A stretch of DNA of 64,000 nucleotides from Methanococcoides burtonii DSM 6242 (lineage in GTDB: Archaea > Halobacteriota > Methanosarcinia > Methanosarcinales > Methanosarcinaceae), in contig NC_007955.1 in NCBI RefSeq assembly GCF_000013725.1, positions 1,333,579 to 1,397,578 on the forward strand. The letters run 5' to 3'. The notes beneath the pieces are model-generated. The model worked only from the letters and a program-made list of their open reading frames with translations, was not told where the DNA came from and ran no database searches. Positions 36,181 to 46,807 of the stretch are shown piece after piece. Both the position numbers and the translations under genes were made by a program. How positions within the stretch are numbered: the stretch's first letter is position 1; each line of letters opens with the position of its first letter.

Positions 36181-37500
36181 ATGAATAACGTTCCAAATGT
36201 AGAAAAACAGATAGGAATTGACCTATACACAACTAAAACTCCAGGCATTGGAGGCAAACTGCGCCAACAGACCGAGGACTTCGGAGTAATAGAGATTACG
36301 AACAGGGAAGAAGGTACCGAAGGTAAATATCTGATATTAGAACTTACAAAGCGTAACTGGGAAACCCACCACCTCATCAGGGACCTGACACGAATATTAA
36401 GGATAAGCCAGAAACGTGTTGGGTTTGCAGGTACCAAAGATAAGAGAGCTGTGACCACACAGAAGATCAGTATATATGACATGGAAGAGGAAGCTCTGCA
36501 AAATGTCCATCTTAAAGATACCGAGTTAAAGATACTTGGCCGATCAAATAAAAGTTTGGAACTTGGAGATCTCACCGGAAATGAGTTCATCATCACGGTA
36601 AGAGATATTGACCTTGATGAAAAGGAGCTTGAGAGCAGACTTTCCCAGACCACTGCGTCCATTAAAGAACAAGGTGGCGTACCTAACTTTTTCGGAATAC
36701 AGCGATTCGGAGCATTAAGGCCCATTACCCATGTGGTCGGAGAATCAATTGTAAGAAATGATATTGAAAAAGCAGCAATGGCATATATTGCAGCTTCATA
36801 CCCCGATGAACCCGAAGATACGCAGGAAGTACGCAACCGCGTGTTCGAAACAAAGGACTATATCGAAGGACTGAAGGGATATCCCCTGCAATTAAGGTAT
36901 GAACGTGCCATGATGCACCACCTTGTATCCAAGCCTGAAGACTATGCAGGTTCTTTTGAGACACTTCCAGCAAACATCAGGAAGATGTTTGTCCATGCTT
37001 ACCAGTCGTACATATATAACACAATAATATGTAGCAGGATAAAGAAAGGATTACCTTTGAACCGTGCTGTCGTGGGAGATATCGTCTGTTTTAAGAACAA
37101 GGCGGGATTGCCGGACAAATCTCGAAATGAAAGGGTCACTGAAGACAATATCGATGGCATGAACAATCTTGTCAAAAGGAACAGGGCCTTTGTTACAGCA
37201 CCTCTTGTCGGATATAGCTCAGAACTTGCATCTGGAGTTCCGGGAGAGATAGAGAGAGAGGTCATCGAGGAATTGAACGTACCTATCGAAGGCTTTAAGG
37301 TACCTTCTATGGAAGAGCTGAGTTCAAAGGGATTAAGGAGAGAAATATTGCTATCAACTGATCCGAAATACTTCATCGAAGAAGATGAGCTCAACGAAGG
37401 TAAGTACAGAGTGACACTTGATTTCAGCTTGCCAAAGGGCAGTTATGCTACAACGATACTGAGAGAATATATGAAGGTCGAACCTTTAAAGATGAGCTGA
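36181..37500 (+). CDS. truD: TruD, tRNA pseudouridine synthase D
   Basis: This 439-residue enzyme makes pseudouridine at tRNA position 13. I choose ATG 36181, with AAGGAG at proper distance; ATG 36166 overlaps the upstream stop. It holds the TruD catalytic motif GFAGTKDKRAVT with the nucleophilic Asp, VPNFFGIQRFGALRPITH, and the inserted TRUD domain. The stop is TGA 37500. It shares its ribosome site region with the end of the broken transglutaminase gene. Confidence 0.94.
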   Translation: MNNVPNVEKQIGIDLYTTKTPGIGGKLRQQTEDFGVIEITNREEGTEGKYLILELTKRNWETHHLIRDLTRILRISQKRVGFAGTKDKRAVTTQKISIYDMEEEALQNVHLKDTELKILGRSNKSLELGDLTGNEFIITVRDIDLDEKELESRLSQTTASIKEQGGVPNFFGIQRFGALRPITHVVGESIVRNDIEKAAMAYIAASYPDEPEDTQEVRNRVFETKDYIEGLKGYPLQLRYERAMMHHLVSKPEDYAGSFETLPANIRKMFVHAYQSYIYNTIICSRIKKGLPLNRAVVGDIVCFKNKAGLPDKSRNERVTEDNIDGMNNLVKRNRAFVTAPLVGYSSELASGVPGEIEREVIEELNVPIEGFKVPSMEELSSKGLRREILLSTDPKYFIEEDELNEGKYRVTLDFSLPKGSYATTILREYMKVEPLKMS

Positions 37501-37573
37501 TCAGACTGAAATAAAATTGCAGCACATACCAAAATGCGCCATAAATAAAGAAAAATGAAAGGAAGAAAGGCCG

Positions 37574-39178
37574 TTATTGATCTTTCTTTTCTTTGCTCTT
37601 TTTAAGCATTGCACCCATAAATGCTTTGAATGGTGGGGAAGGCCTACCAGGCCGGGATTTGAACTCCGGGTGGAATTGGGATGCGAAGTAGAAGTCTTTT
37701 GAAGGAACTTCTGCAATTTCCATCCTGTTCTTGTTCTTTCCAGAAAAGATCATCCCATGTTCTTCTATACGGTCCACATAATTGGGATTTACTTCATACC
37801 TATGCCTGTGACGCTCAGTAATGAGAGAAGCACCATATATGGATTCAGCAAGAGAACCTGCCTTAAGAGTGGCTTCATAATCACCAAGACGCATTGTGGC
37901 TCCCATATCCACTACATCCTCCTGTTCAGGCAACAGATCGATTACCGGATATGGAGTATTCTCATCGAACTCGCTGCTGTTTGCGCCATCCAGTCCAACG
38001 ACATTCCTTGCAAACTCTATGACAGCAAGCTGCATACCAAGGCAAAGTCCAAGATATGGGATATTGTTCTCACGGGCATATTTGATTGCGAGCATCTTTC
38101 CCTCGGTCCCACGCTCACCAAATCCTCCAGGAACAAGAATTCCATCAAAACCATTCAATTTTTCGACCTCACTTGGATCGTCATCGAATGATTCAGCATC
38201 GAACCAGGTTATTTCGAACTTACAACCAATTTCGATAGCACCATGTTTGAGTGATTCCACGATACTGATGTACGAATCTTCAAGGTGTGTATATTTACCT
38301 ACAATTGCCACATTCACATTACCTGTGCAATTGTTCATCCTTATGACCATTTCTTCCCAGTTGGTATCCTCAAGCGTGGATTTGAGAATGAGCTTCTTTA
38401 ACAGATAATTGCTCAGACCCTCATTTTCAAGCTGGAGTGGCACTTCATAAATGTCTGCGGAGTCATGCGCACTAATGACCGCCTCGACAGGTACGTCACA
38501 GAAAAGAGCGATCTTGGAACGGGTACTTTCCATAAGTGCTTTCTTGCATCTTGAGACAATTACATGCGGTGTCAGGCCCAATTCCCTTAATTCTTTGACA
38601 GAATGTTGCGTTGGCTTTGTTTTTTGATCGCCCTGAGAGTCAATAGGGACCAATGTCACGTGGAGCAATGCGATGTTCTCAGGAGATTCCTCCCTGTACA
38701 TTTGCCTTACTGCCTCAAGGAAAGGCATGCTTTCGATATCACCAACAGTTCCACCAACTTCAATAAGACAGACATCAGCACCACTTTTTGCCGCGATCCT
38801 GCGAATGCGATCTTTGATCTCGTTGGTTATATGAGGGATGATCTGTACGGTCTTACCCAGATATTCACCTTTACGTTCCTTGTCAATGACCGTCTGATAG
38901 ATCTTGCCGGTAGTTAGGTTGTGATCCCTTGTGAGTTCAGTATCAAGGAACCTTTCATAATTACCAAGATCAAGATCTACCTCGCCCCCATCTTTAAGGA
39001 CATAGACCTCACCATGCTGGTAAGGACTCATGGTGCCTGCATCAATATTGATGTAAGGATCAATCTTTATCGCTGTTACCTTATAACCTTTGTTTTTCAG
39101 ATTCCTGCCGACTGAAGCCGTTGTGATCCCTTTTCCAAGACCACTCATGACACCGCCGGTAACTATGATATATTTCAT
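37574..39178 (-). CDS. pyrG: CTP synthase
   Basis: This 534-residue enzyme converts UTP, ATP and glutamine to CTP. The N-terminal synthase begins [20 protein letters not shown], with [19 protein letters not shown] and [12 protein letters not shown]. The C-terminal glutaminase has the catalytic Cys in [11 protein letters not shown] and the His/Glu in [12 protein letters not shown]. Both domains are complete. A T-rich run follows the stop on its own strand, which can serve as terminator. Confidence 0.97.
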   Translation of the reverse strand: MKYIIVTGGVMSGLGKGITTASVGRNLKNKGYKVTAIKIDPYINIDAGTMSPYQHGEVYVLKDGGEVDLDLGNYERFLDTELTRDHNLTTGKIYQTVIDKERKGEYLGKTVQIIPHITNEIKDRIRRIAAKSGADVCLIEVGGTVGDIESMPFLEAVRQMYREESPENIALLHVTLVPIDSQGDQKTKPTQHSVKELRELGLTPHVIVSRCKKALMESTRSKIALFCDVPVEAVISAHDSADIYEVPLQLENEGLSNYLLKKLILKSTLEDTNWEEMVIRMNNCTGNVNVAIVGKYTHLEDSYISIVESLKHGAIEIGCKFEITWFDAESFDDDPSEVEKLNGFDGILVPGGFGERGTEGKMLAIKYARENNIPYLGLCLGMQLAVIEFARNVVGLDGANSSEFDENTPYPVIDLLPEQEDVVDMGATMRLGDYEATLKAGSLAESIYGASLITERHRHRYEVNPNYVDRIEEHGMIFSGKNKNRMEIAEVPSKDFYFASQFHPEFKSRPGRPSPPFKAFMGAMLKKSKEKKDQ

Positions 39179-39197
39179 ATGGACTCAACTACCTCAA

Positions 39198-39872
39198 TTA
39201 ATTTTTCAACTTTGAAAGTTTGGTGAACATATAGGCCACCAGTGAAGTGAACAATATAGATATTACTATAGCAGTGTAAAAACTGAGATTGATACTGTAA
39301 TTCATATCAACTGAAGATAATGAACGTATCACCATATAGATAAGAGCTACGATGGCAACGAAAGACAATAAAATTATGAGATGTTTTGTACCGATCGTCT
39401 GGCCAATGGATGAATACATTGCAGAGAGACCATCTGAGAACTGCCTCCCGAACCCATTTATATTTTGCATGGGGTTTACCGGAGATGGTGATGAGAGACT
39501 TTCATCGATATCAATCGCTACAGGACCAGTATCGGATTCGGAATTACCGATCCTCACGGAAAAGCTTTCAGTCTTTGAACCATAACCAACCGTAATAGAT
39601 ACTGTACCTTTGTTCACCAAGCGACCATCAAAAGGGATCCTTGCGATGACCGGAATATATTCTTCGTGTGAAACATAAGGATTGTCTTCGAGAAATGTCA
39701 GGTTACCATAGATATCATCACTGGCAGATAAATGAACATGCGTTGGAGACCCATAATTTATTAATACGATCTCAAAACTCTGTTCCCCACCGGGAGACAA
39801 GGGTATATCCAATACCTCTGTTTCAAATTCAATGGAATTAACACCAAGACGGTTTATGTGTACCTGTTGCAA
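39198..39872 (-). CDS. membrane protein with C-terminal helices, DUF7524-like
   Basis: This 224-residue protein starts at TTG 39872, seven bases from TGAGGT. Residues 1-110 form a beta-rich domain (QSFEIVLINYGSPTHVHLSA, then GTVSITVGYG) like an NEW3/CARDB fold; the C-terminal part has two hydrophobic helices (HLIILLSFVAIVALIYMVI and FYTAIVISILFTSLVAYMF). It lies between pyrG and the Trm112-like gene on the same strand. No signal peptide is present, which is odd for a beta domain of this sort. The family is tentative. Confidence 0.6.
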   Translation of the reverse strand: MQQVHINRLGVNSIEFETEVLDIPLSPGGEQSFEIVLINYGSPTHVHLSASDDIYGNLTFLEDNPYVSHEEYIPVIARIPFDGRLVNKGTVSITVGYGSKTESFSVRIGNSESDTGPVAIDIDESLSSPSPVNPMQNINGFGRQFSDGLSAMYSSIGQTIGTKHLIILLSFVAIVALIYMVIRSLSSVDMNYSINLSFYTAIVISILFTSLVAYMFTKLSKLKN

Positions 39873-39892
39873 GAATTCAACCTCAGTTTATG

Positions 39893-40075
39893 TTATTCCC
39901 GCAATTCCGGAGGAAGCATATTAGGAATGCCATCCGTGATCGGGAAATATTCATTACATTTTGAACAATAAAGAGTTCCTGAAATAATCTCTTTTTCATC
40001 CTCTTTGGTAATATTCAGAACAAGGTCACCTTTGCATATCGGGCATGCCAGAATATCCATGAGATCTTTCTTCAT
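39893..40075 (-). CDS. Trm112-like zinc protein
   Basis: This 60-residue protein has MDILACPICKGDLVL and TLYCSKCNEYFPITDGIPNML, the two CxxC pairs and the PITDGIP end of the Trm112/UPF0434 family. In archaea Trm112 is a small activating subunit of several methyltransferases that act on tRNA, rRNA or release factor. It starts at ATG 40075 and is followed by the DUF7524-like gene. Confidence 0.9.
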   Translation of the reverse strand: MKKDLMDILACPICKGDLVLNITKEDEKEIISGTLYCSKCNEYFPITDGIPNMLPPELRE

Positions 40076-40217
40076 TTAATTTCACCAGACAAAAAAGCAT
40101 TACAATTCATATCAAGGTTTTGGTTTTAACTTGTCCTTTATGGAAATAACTGATACATCTGCTTAGAAGAAAAAATTGTAGATAAACTTAATTTACATCT
40201 TCTATAATCATACATAC

Positions 40218-41162
40218 ATGTTCGATCTGTTCACAAGGGTTTTCGATTTTGCACTCCCCGTCATCATTACAATTTTTATTGGCCTTTTCGGCACAGGAAT
40301 TCTAATTGAAATGGGGATCATGCAAAAGCTTTCCCGGTTCACAGAACCCATTTTTAAGCATACCCATCTCCCACAGTCATGTGCATCCGCATTCATGGTA
40401 TCCCTGGGATCAACTGTCGCTGCAAATAGTATGGTAGTGAAAGTAAAGGACGAGGGGTTTATTGATGATCGTGAAATGATGTTATGTGCTATTTTGAACA
40501 GTACACCAGCTTATATAAGAGAGATATTGACCTACCAGATCCCGATAGTCCTTCCTGCACTTGGGCCCATTGTGGGTGGATTCTATGTGATGGTATTCAT
40601 TATCAGTGCGTTGGTGAAAGTTAGTGTGGTCATAATCCTGAGCAGGATCTGGTTCAAAGAACATAACGGTGCATTACCAGAACCCGAAAAGATAGAGAGA
40701 CCAAAATTAAGAGAGGCTATTCGAAAAGCATTCAATAGACAAAAGAGGCTTTTCACTAAAATAGCCATTATTTACATTACGATGACCACGCTTGTCTTCG
40801 CTTTGAGGGAAAGAGGTGCTTTCGAGACATTCAACGTACTGCCACTGGCAGATATATTTGGAATCCCGGCAGAGAGCATAATTCCCCTTACGACCTATGT
40901 GGCAAGCCCGATCATTGGAATATCGTTACTGGGACCATTAATAAGTGACGGAGGGATAACATATCTTCAGGCAATGATAGTGCTCATGCTTGGAAGTATG
41001 TTCATGCTACCCATACTAAGCATCAGGTCGATCCTCCCACGTTATGTATCCATATTCGGACCTAAGGTCGGTTTTAGGATCGTGGCGTTCTCCACAGGAA
41101 TGAGCATGACGATAAGGTTCGTTATATTGATAATACTATTATCGATAGCGAAAATGCAATGA
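40218..41162 (+). CDS. nucleoside-recognition (Gate) domain membrane protein
   Basis: This 314-residue protein has about eight hydrophobic helices and the Gate-domain sequence near GSTVAANSMVVKVKDEG and CAILNSTPAYIREILTYQIP. Such proteins are related to spore-maturation and nucleoside-transport proteins, but the cargo is unknown. No ribosome site is seen before ATG 40218, in line with leaderless translation. It ends beside a hairpin that it shares with the convergent fpo operon. Confidence 0.85.
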   Translation: MFDLFTRVFDFALPVIITIFIGLFGTGILIEMGIMQKLSRFTEPIFKHTHLPQSCASAFMVSLGSTVAANSMVVKVKDEGFIDDREMMLCAILNSTPAYIREILTYQIPIVLPALGPIVGGFYVMVFIISALVKVSVVIILSRIWFKEHNGALPEPEKIERPKLREAIRKAFNRQKRLFTKIAIIYITMTTLVFALRERGAFETFNVLPLADIFGIPAESIIPLTTYVASPIIGISLLGPLISDGGITYLQAMIVLMLGSMFMLPILSIRSILPRYVSIFGPKVGFRIVAFSTGMSMTIRFVILIILLSIAKMQ

Positions 41163-41184
41163 GGTTAAAAAAAGAAATAAAAGA

Positions 41185-41207
41185 AAGGTCAGTATAGTAC
41201 TGACCTT
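41185..41207 (-). terminator. 10 bp hairpin at the end of the fpo operon
   Basis: AAGGTCAGTA and TACTGACCTT form a perfect stem with a three-base loop TAG. On the minus strand a T-rich run follows (CTTTCTTTTATTTC), so it ends fpo transcription. It also lies 22 bases after the convergent Gate-domain gene. The first base of its arm is part of the fpoO stop codon. Confidence 0.8.
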
Positions 41208-41557
41208 CAGTGATGTTCACCACACAGTTCATCCTTTTTCTCAAAGGACTCACTGGTTTCTTCAAGGCATTTCAGGCATATCTTTCTTGTTTTGACAATA
41301 GACCTTTTTGAAAATGAGGGGACGTTTACCCCTACATCTTGCAACTGGGTCTTTGTGCCACAAAGATCACATTTACCAAATGTGCCTGCAGCCACTTTTT
41401 CACTAGATTCGTCATAGGCCTTTTTAGCAGCAGCCAGACAGCCGCCACAAAGACCTTTCCATACACCTTCGGGGTAGGATAGCTCAAACCTTGGTGAGAA
41501 TACCCTTACAGGACATACGGTTGGAATCGATACTCCGCAAAGATCACAATCTGCCAT
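41207..41557 (-). CDS. fpoO: F420H2 dehydrogenase subunit FpoO
   Basis: This 116-residue protein is FpoO, found only in Methanosarcina-type Fpo operons. It has eight or more cysteines in pairs (CDLCGV, CGGCLAA, CDLCGT, CLKCLEE) that suit iron-sulfur or zinc binding. It has no counterpart in complex I of bacteria. It is the last gene of the operon, and may help in electron entry; that role is not proven. The sequence is typical in length. Confidence 0.93.
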   Translation of the reverse strand: MADCDLCGVSIPTVCPVRVFSPRFELSYPEGVWKGLCGGCLAAAKKAYDESSEKVAAGTFGKCDLCGTKTQLQDVGVNVPSFSKRSIVKTRKICLKCLEETSESFEKKDELCGEHH

Positions 41558-41571
41558 ATCTTATTCCTCCA

Positions 41572-43014
41572 TTAGATCAATACACTTGCGGCTTCCATTG
41601 CCATGTTTACGAAAGGTTCCGGCCAGATACCTATTACCAATACACCTGCAACTGCAAGAAGCAGTGCAATGACGTATGGAAGTGGTTCTGAGACCCGATC
41701 TCCATCAGTTGGTTTTGCATACATGTACCTGACAACCCTTGCATAGTAGTACAGTGAAAGTGCGCTGTTAAGAATAGCGATCACTGCAAGCCATACAAGA
41801 CCTGATTGGATAGTTGATGAGAACAAGATGAACTTGCTCATGTAACCTGCTGTTGGCGGGATACCGGACAGTGCGAATACGAACACGGTCATACTGAGAG
41901 CAGTTATTGGCATTCTTCTGCCAAGACCCTTGAAGTTGTCAAGATGGTCAGCATTTAGAATGTCCTTGTTCTCTGATGTTACCATGTAAACCACAGCTGC
42001 TGTTGCAATGAAAGCTCCTGCTTTCATGAAACCGTGTGACAATGCATAGAGGATACCACCAGTTAATGCCATAGGGGTCATGACCACAAATGCCATTGTG
42101 ATGTATCCTGCCTGTGCAAGAGACGAGTAAGCAAGCATGCGTTTTACACTTGTCTGGGACAGAGCAACGATGTTACCATAGGTCATTGTCAGAACTGCGA
42201 GTATCGCAAAAGCGATCTGCCAGTCTGCCTGAAGTGCAATGAGAGCTCCTATGAACACTTTGAATGCTGCGATGATACCCATCTTCTTGGAACCTGCGGC
42301 CAGAAGTGCAGACACAAGGGAAGGTGCTCCCTGATAGGTATCAGGTGCCCACATGTGGAATGGAACAAGAGCAATCTTGAAACCGAATCCTGCGATCAGG
42401 AGTACAAGGGAAAGAATACCCATTGGACTGTTGAGCAGAAGATCGATGTTCTGAGCAATTCCTTCAATGTTTGTAGTGCCTGTTGCACCATAGACATATC
42501 CGATACCAAGCAACAACAGAGCAGCTGAAAGGGAACCGATGATGAAGTACTTCATTGAAGCTTCAATGGAAGCAGGGTTCTTTTTCTCGAAACCTGCAAG
42601 AGCATAGGTTGCAAGACTTGCTAGTTCGAATGCAACGAACAGGACCATGAGGTCATTCGCAGATGCTACCATCATCATACCGATGGTCGCGAAGAGCACC
42701 AGTACATAGTATTCATCTGCATGGTCGTTGCCATCAGTGTATTTTACGGATGCAATACACACAAGGGTCGTAACTGTAAGGAACACTATCTTAAAGAACT
42801 GCGATAGTGCATCAATGCTCAGTGAATTAGAGAACATCACTGCAGTAGTACCAAAGCTGCTGATGGTCAGCAGCATGGCAACGAGACAACCAAGTGTTGC
42901 TATGTATCCGACTATTTTCTTAGACTGGGCTGACAGGAAAAGACCTGCCAAAAGCACGATCAAACCTGTTACCAGGATTGTGATCTCAGGTGCAAGTAAC
43001 ATTAGATCCACCAT
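41572..43014 (-). CDS. fpoN: F420H2 dehydrogenase subunit FpoN
   Basis: This 480-residue subunit is a NuoN-like antiporter-type ion-pumping module with about 14 helices. The central stretch FKIALVPFHMWAPDTYQGAPSL followed by SKKMGIIAA carries the key lysines and the discontinuous helix. It has AYSSLAQAGYITMAF and FALSGIPPTAGYMSKF typical of NuoN. It belongs to the membrane arm of the complex that oxidises F420H2 with methanophenazine. Confidence 0.97.
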   Translation of the reverse strand: MVDLMLLAPEITILVTGLIVLLAGLFLSAQSKKIVGYIATLGCLVAMLLTISSFGTTAVMFSNSLSIDALSQFFKIVFLTVTTLVCIASVKYTDGNDHADEYYVLVLFATIGMMMVASANDLMVLFVAFELASLATYALAGFEKKNPASIEASMKYFIIGSLSAALLLLGIGYVYGATGTTNIEGIAQNIDLLLNSPMGILSLVLLIAGFGFKIALVPFHMWAPDTYQGAPSLVSALLAAGSKKMGIIAAFKVFIGALIALQADWQIAFAILAVLTMTYGNIVALSQTSVKRMLAYSSLAQAGYITMAFVVMTPMALTGGILYALSHGFMKAGAFIATAAVVYMVTSENKDILNADHLDNFKGLGRRMPITALSMTVFVFALSGIPPTAGYMSKFILFSSTIQSGLVWLAVIAILNSALSLYYYARVVRYMYAKPTDGDRVSEPLPYVIALLLAVAGVLVIGIWPEPFVNMAMEAASVLI

Positions 43015-43017
43015 TGC

Positions 43018-44505
43018 TTAGACCCCCATTACAGCCATCAGGCTGACAATATGTTCTGAATTTGTTATCATCATATCCAGCACCGGACTTGGGTTCAATC
43101 CAAAGTACAGTACGAGAAGGGCAATGATCCCCATGGAGAACGTCTGGAAGGACGAAATATCCACGATGTCACCAAGCTTTTCATTGAAAGGACCAAACAT
43201 TGCCCTTTGCAATGCCCACAGGTGATATGCTGCTGTAATTACAATAGCCAGCAGAGCGATTATCACGTAAATAGGCACGTTAATGAAACTGAATGTCAAC
43301 ACGAGGAACTCTGCGATGAAACCGGTCAATCCCGGCAATCCAAGTGAAGCCATGAAACCAAGTACCATGATCACTGTGAGCTTAGGCATCCTCTGTGCAA
43401 GACCACCGAGATTATTGATGATACTTGTACCAGTTTTGGTCTGTATCACACCACATGACATGAACATAATGCTCATGATCAAACCGTGTGAGAACTGCTG
43501 GAACATTGCACCGGATATTGAAAGGCTCACAAGACCTGCACAACCAAGGGTTACGTATCCCATATGGCTGATACTGGAATATGCGATCATTCTCTTAAGG
43601 TCCTTCTGCGCAAGTGCAAGGAATGCACCGTAAATAATACTTATTGCACCAAGGGCTCCCATGATAGTTATCATCAGGCTTGGTGTTGCTGTGAATGGCA
43701 ACATTGGAAGCATTACTCTGAACAGACCATATCCACCGATCTTGAGCAATATAAAGAGCACACTGCCTGCGGTAGGTGCTTCAGAATATGCATCCGGTAA
43801 CCAGGAATGGAATGGTACTACAGGTGTCTTCACAATGAAACCGAACAATAGTGCAAGGAATATTAAATCCCTAGCGATCTCGGATTCCAGGAACTGGAAC
43901 TGGCTTATCAGATAAGTCATGTCCATGTTTGGAACTCCGCTAAGAGACCATGCGTTAAAGTAGAGTCCAAATATACCCAAAAGCATCACGAGAGATGCTA
44001 CGTGAGTGTAGATGAAGAACTTGATCGCTGCATGTTTCTTGTTAGCTCCTCCCCATATATTGACCATGAAGAACAATGGTACGAGGGTAAGCTCCCAGAA
44101 TACGTAGAACAGGAAGAAGTCCAGTGATATGAAAACACCGATGACTGCGCCCTGCATTGCAAGTATCAGAGCATAGAACCTGTTAGGTGCTGCTCTGACA
44201 TCATTCCAAGTGTAGATGATCAACAGTGGAATGACTATTGCATTGAGCAATATAAGTGGCATGGATACACCGTCAACACCAAGATGGTATGTGATACCAA
44301 GTGAAGGGATCCAGTTAGCCGCTTCTTCGAACTGCATTGCTGCAGATGTACTATCAAAAGAGAAGTACATGTACATTGTCAGGACCAGGGTAAGAAGAGT
44401 ACCCACTAATGCGGATAACCTTGCCTGCTCCTTTGTTTTTGTAAAGAATGTTACGGCTGAGAACAAAATCGGGATCAGCACGATCAAAGATAATATTGGT
44501 AACAT
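43018..44505 (-). CDS. fpoM: F420H2 dehydrogenase subunit FpoM
   Basis: This 495-residue subunit is NuoM-like. The signature YHLGVDGVSMPLILLNA comes early, WELTLVPLFFMVNIWGG with the essential Glu follows, and FIVKTPVVPFHSWLPDAYSE and MIAYSSISHMGYVTLG are typical. It has about 14 helices. The start overlaps the fpoL stop by one base after a GGAGG site, so translation is coupled. It pumps ions in the membrane arm. Confidence 0.97.
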   Translation of the reverse strand: MLPILSLIVLIPILFSAVTFFTKTKEQARLSALVGTLLTLVLTMYMYFSFDSTSAAMQFEEAANWIPSLGITYHLGVDGVSMPLILLNAIVIPLLIIYTWNDVRAAPNRFYALILAMQGAVIGVFISLDFFLFYVFWELTLVPLFFMVNIWGGANKKHAAIKFFIYTHVASLVMLLGIFGLYFNAWSLSGVPNMDMTYLISQFQFLESEIARDLIFLALLFGFIVKTPVVPFHSWLPDAYSEAPTAGSVLFILLKIGGYGLFRVMLPMLPFTATPSLMITIMGALGAISIIYGAFLALAQKDLKRMIAYSSISHMGYVTLGCAGLVSLSISGAMFQQFSHGLIMSIMFMSCGVIQTKTGTSIINNLGGLAQRMPKLTVIMVLGFMASLGLPGLTGFIAEFLVLTFSFINVPIYVIIALLAIVITAAYHLWALQRAMFGPFNEKLGDIVDISSFQTFSMGIIALLVLYFGLNPSPVLDMMITNSEHIVSLMAVMGV

Positions 44506-46502
44506 TAGAAGACCTCCGTGATAAGCTTGACCAATATTACCAGTAGTCCGACTCCTGCAACAACGGCTGCTGCATAATCCTGTATAACTCCGGTTTGGAA
44601 TTTCTTGAGGGAGTCTCCTGCCTCAATAAGGAAGGTACTGGTTCCGTTGACAAGCCAATCCAGCATCTTGTCTGAATAGAAGCTTGCAAGTGCAAGACCT
44701 TCATAAATGATCTTTACGGAAAAGATCTCAACAAATATCTGATGCTGATAATATCTGTTATAGAGCAACTTGTAAACAGGATTTTCACTTGATACGATCC
44801 TGCTCATGTCAATGACCCTCTTGTTGTAGATCAGATAAGCGATCACAAGACCTGCAACTGCCACAATCAGAGGCATCCAGAGGATAAGAAGTGGTTCGTG
44901 CCCATGAGCTCCAAGATGATAGCCACCGAGTTGTGCAAGTGCATTCATATCAAGATGTTCAAAGTTCGATTCAATGAACGTCATGAACTTACCTCTGGAA
45001 AGTGCACCGAAGATCACTGCAAATACTGCAAGGATCGCCAGTGGGATCGTCATGGATGATGGAGACTCGTGTCCACCATAGTCACTCCTTGGTTTTCCTG
45101 TAAAGGTCATGAAGATCAACCTGAAGATATACAGGGATGTGAGGAATGCTGCGGTTATAGCGAATAGGTATGGCATCCAATTGCCGGTCTCTGTTGCGAA
45201 CACGTATGCATATTCGATTATCGGGTCTTTACTGAGGAAACCACTGAAACCAATGCTGGTGCCAGGAATACCAAACCCTGCTAATGCAAGTGCTGCTGCG
45301 GTCATTGTAGCGAATGTAATTGGCATGACCTTACGGACACCACCAAGCTGTCTCATGTCGTGCGTACCTACAGCGTGAATAACACTTCCTGCACAGAGGA
45401 AGAGCAATGCCTTGAAGAATGCATGGTTGATGAGGTGGAACATTGAAACTCCAACAGCCTCTGCACCAATAACTGCACCAAGACCAAGACCAAGCACCAT
45501 GTAACCAAGCTGGCTGATAGTCGAGTAAGCAAGCACTCTTTTAAGATCGTTCATCACAATTCCCATTGTAGCTGCGAACAAAGCAGTGAACGCTCCAAGT
45601 ATTGCAACGACAATCAAGGTACTAGGTGCTGCAAGGAACATTGGGAATGTACGTGCTACAAGGTAAACACCTGCTGTAACCATTGTTGCTGCGTGGATAA
45701 GTGCTGAAACGGTCGTTGGACCTTCCATTGCATCAGGAAGCCACACATGTAGTGGGAACTGACCTGATTTACCAACTGCACCACCGAAGAACAACAGTGT
45801 TACAATTGTCAAATGGCTTACTTCCATACCAAGGACCGTTGAGTTGATCGCAACGAGGTCAGGTATGAATTTGAATATCTCTTCGAACTGCAGGAGATAG
45901 ACACCTTCTGGAAGCTTGCCTTCGAGTATTGCGAATATGTCTGCGAAAAGCAGAACAATACCTGCAAGGAACATGACATCTCCGATCCTGGTGGTCAAAA
46001 ACGCCTTCTTTGCTGCTGAAGCAGCTCCAGGCTTGTGGAACCAGAATCCGATAAGCAGGTATGAGCTAAGACCAACAAGTTCCCAGCAAACGAACAGCTG
46101 AAGAATGTTGTCTGAAAGGACCAGACCAAGCATAGCTGCTGTGAAGAGTGCGGTCTCTGCAAAGTAACGTGGCTTTGCAGGGTCATGTGACATGTAACCC
46201 ACGGCATAGATGTGGATGAGCAAGCTCACAAAAGTGACCATTAAAAGCATTACTGCTGCAAGCGGATCGATCAATATTCCGAGATTGAGTATTGCAAACC
46301 AGTGAACAGATTGTGTTACAACATGTTCGGGGTTAGCCAACAGCCCTGCTGTGATAGCAAGAGAGATCACACAGGATATCGCTATTGCAATGATCGGAAT
46401 AATTGCACCACCGGATGGTAACTTCTTTCCAAGGAAGAAAGTCAGCACAAAGGCGAGTGCAGGGAGTAGTGGTATTAAAAATGCAAGATTTTCCATTGCC
46501 AT
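44505..46502 (-). CDS. fpoL: F420H2 dehydrogenase subunit FpoL
   Basis: I use ATG 46502, six bases from GAGGTGG; the frame extends to 46511. The product of about 665 residues is NuoL-like, with CWELVGLSSYLLIGFWF, GKSGQFPLHVWLPDAMEGPT and STISQLGYMVLGLGLG. About 16 helices are expected, plus the long lateral helix near the C-terminus (about residues 540-640). It is the distal ion-pumping module of the membrane arm. Confidence 0.97.
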   Translation of the reverse strand: MAMENLAFLIPLLPALAFVLTFFLGKKLPSGGAIIPIIAIAISCVISLAITAGLLANPEHVVTQSVHWFAILNLGILIDPLAAVMLLMVTFVSLLIHIYAVGYMSHDPAKPRYFAETALFTAAMLGLVLSDNILQLFVCWELVGLSSYLLIGFWFHKPGAASAAKKAFLTTRIGDVMFLAGIVLLFADIFAILEGKLPEGVYLLQFEEIFKFIPDLVAINSTVLGMEVSHLTIVTLLFFGGAVGKSGQFPLHVWLPDAMEGPTTVSALIHAATMVTAGVYLVARTFPMFLAAPSTLIVVAILGAFTALFAATMGIVMNDLKRVLAYSTISQLGYMVLGLGLGAVIGAEAVGVSMFHLINHAFFKALLFLCAGSVIHAVGTHDMRQLGGVRKVMPITFATMTAAALALAGFGIPGTSIGFSGFLSKDPIIEYAYVFATETGNWMPYLFAITAAFLTSLYIFRLIFMTFTGKPRSDYGGHESPSSMTIPLAILAVFAVIFGALSRGKFMTFIESNFEHLDMNALAQLGGYHLGAHGHEPLLILWMPLIVAVAGLVIAYLIYNKRVIDMSRIVSSENPVYKLLYNRYYQHQIFVEIFSVKIIYEGLALASFYSDKMLDWLVNGTSTFLIEAGDSLKKFQTGVIQDYAAAVVAGVGLLVILVKLITEVF

Positions 46503-46504
46503 TT

Positions 46505-46807
46505 TTACCACCTCAATATGTTAAGTTTATCAACATCTATCATATCTCGCATCCTGTAAATTGACATGAGTATTGCAAATCCAATAGCTGCTTCTGCTGC
46601 TGCGAGTGCAATGGAGAACAGAGCAAATACCTGTCCTGTCATATCATTATTATAACTTGAGAAGGCAACAAGATTAATGTTTGCGGAGTTTAACATAAGT
46701 TCCACGCACATCAGCATCCTGATACCGTTCTTATGGGTCATCAAGCCATAGAGTCCTATGGAGAACACGATAGCTGAAAGAGCCAGATACCAATTCAATG
46801 GGATCAT
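46505..46807 (-). CDS. fpoK: F420H2 dehydrogenase subunit FpoK
   Basis: This 100-residue protein with three helices is NuoK-like. It has [20 protein letters not shown] with the conserved Glu, the [14 protein letters not shown] stretch and [17 protein letters not shown] with the second Glu. The ATG overlaps the fpoJ C-terminal-half stop in TGATG. It lies next to the proximal part of the ion path. Confidence 0.96.
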   Translation of the reverse strand: MIPLNWYLALSAIVFSIGLYGLMTHKNGIRMLMCVELMLNSANINLVAFSSYNNDMTGQVFALFSIALAAAEAAIGFAILMSIYRMRDMIDVDKLNILRW

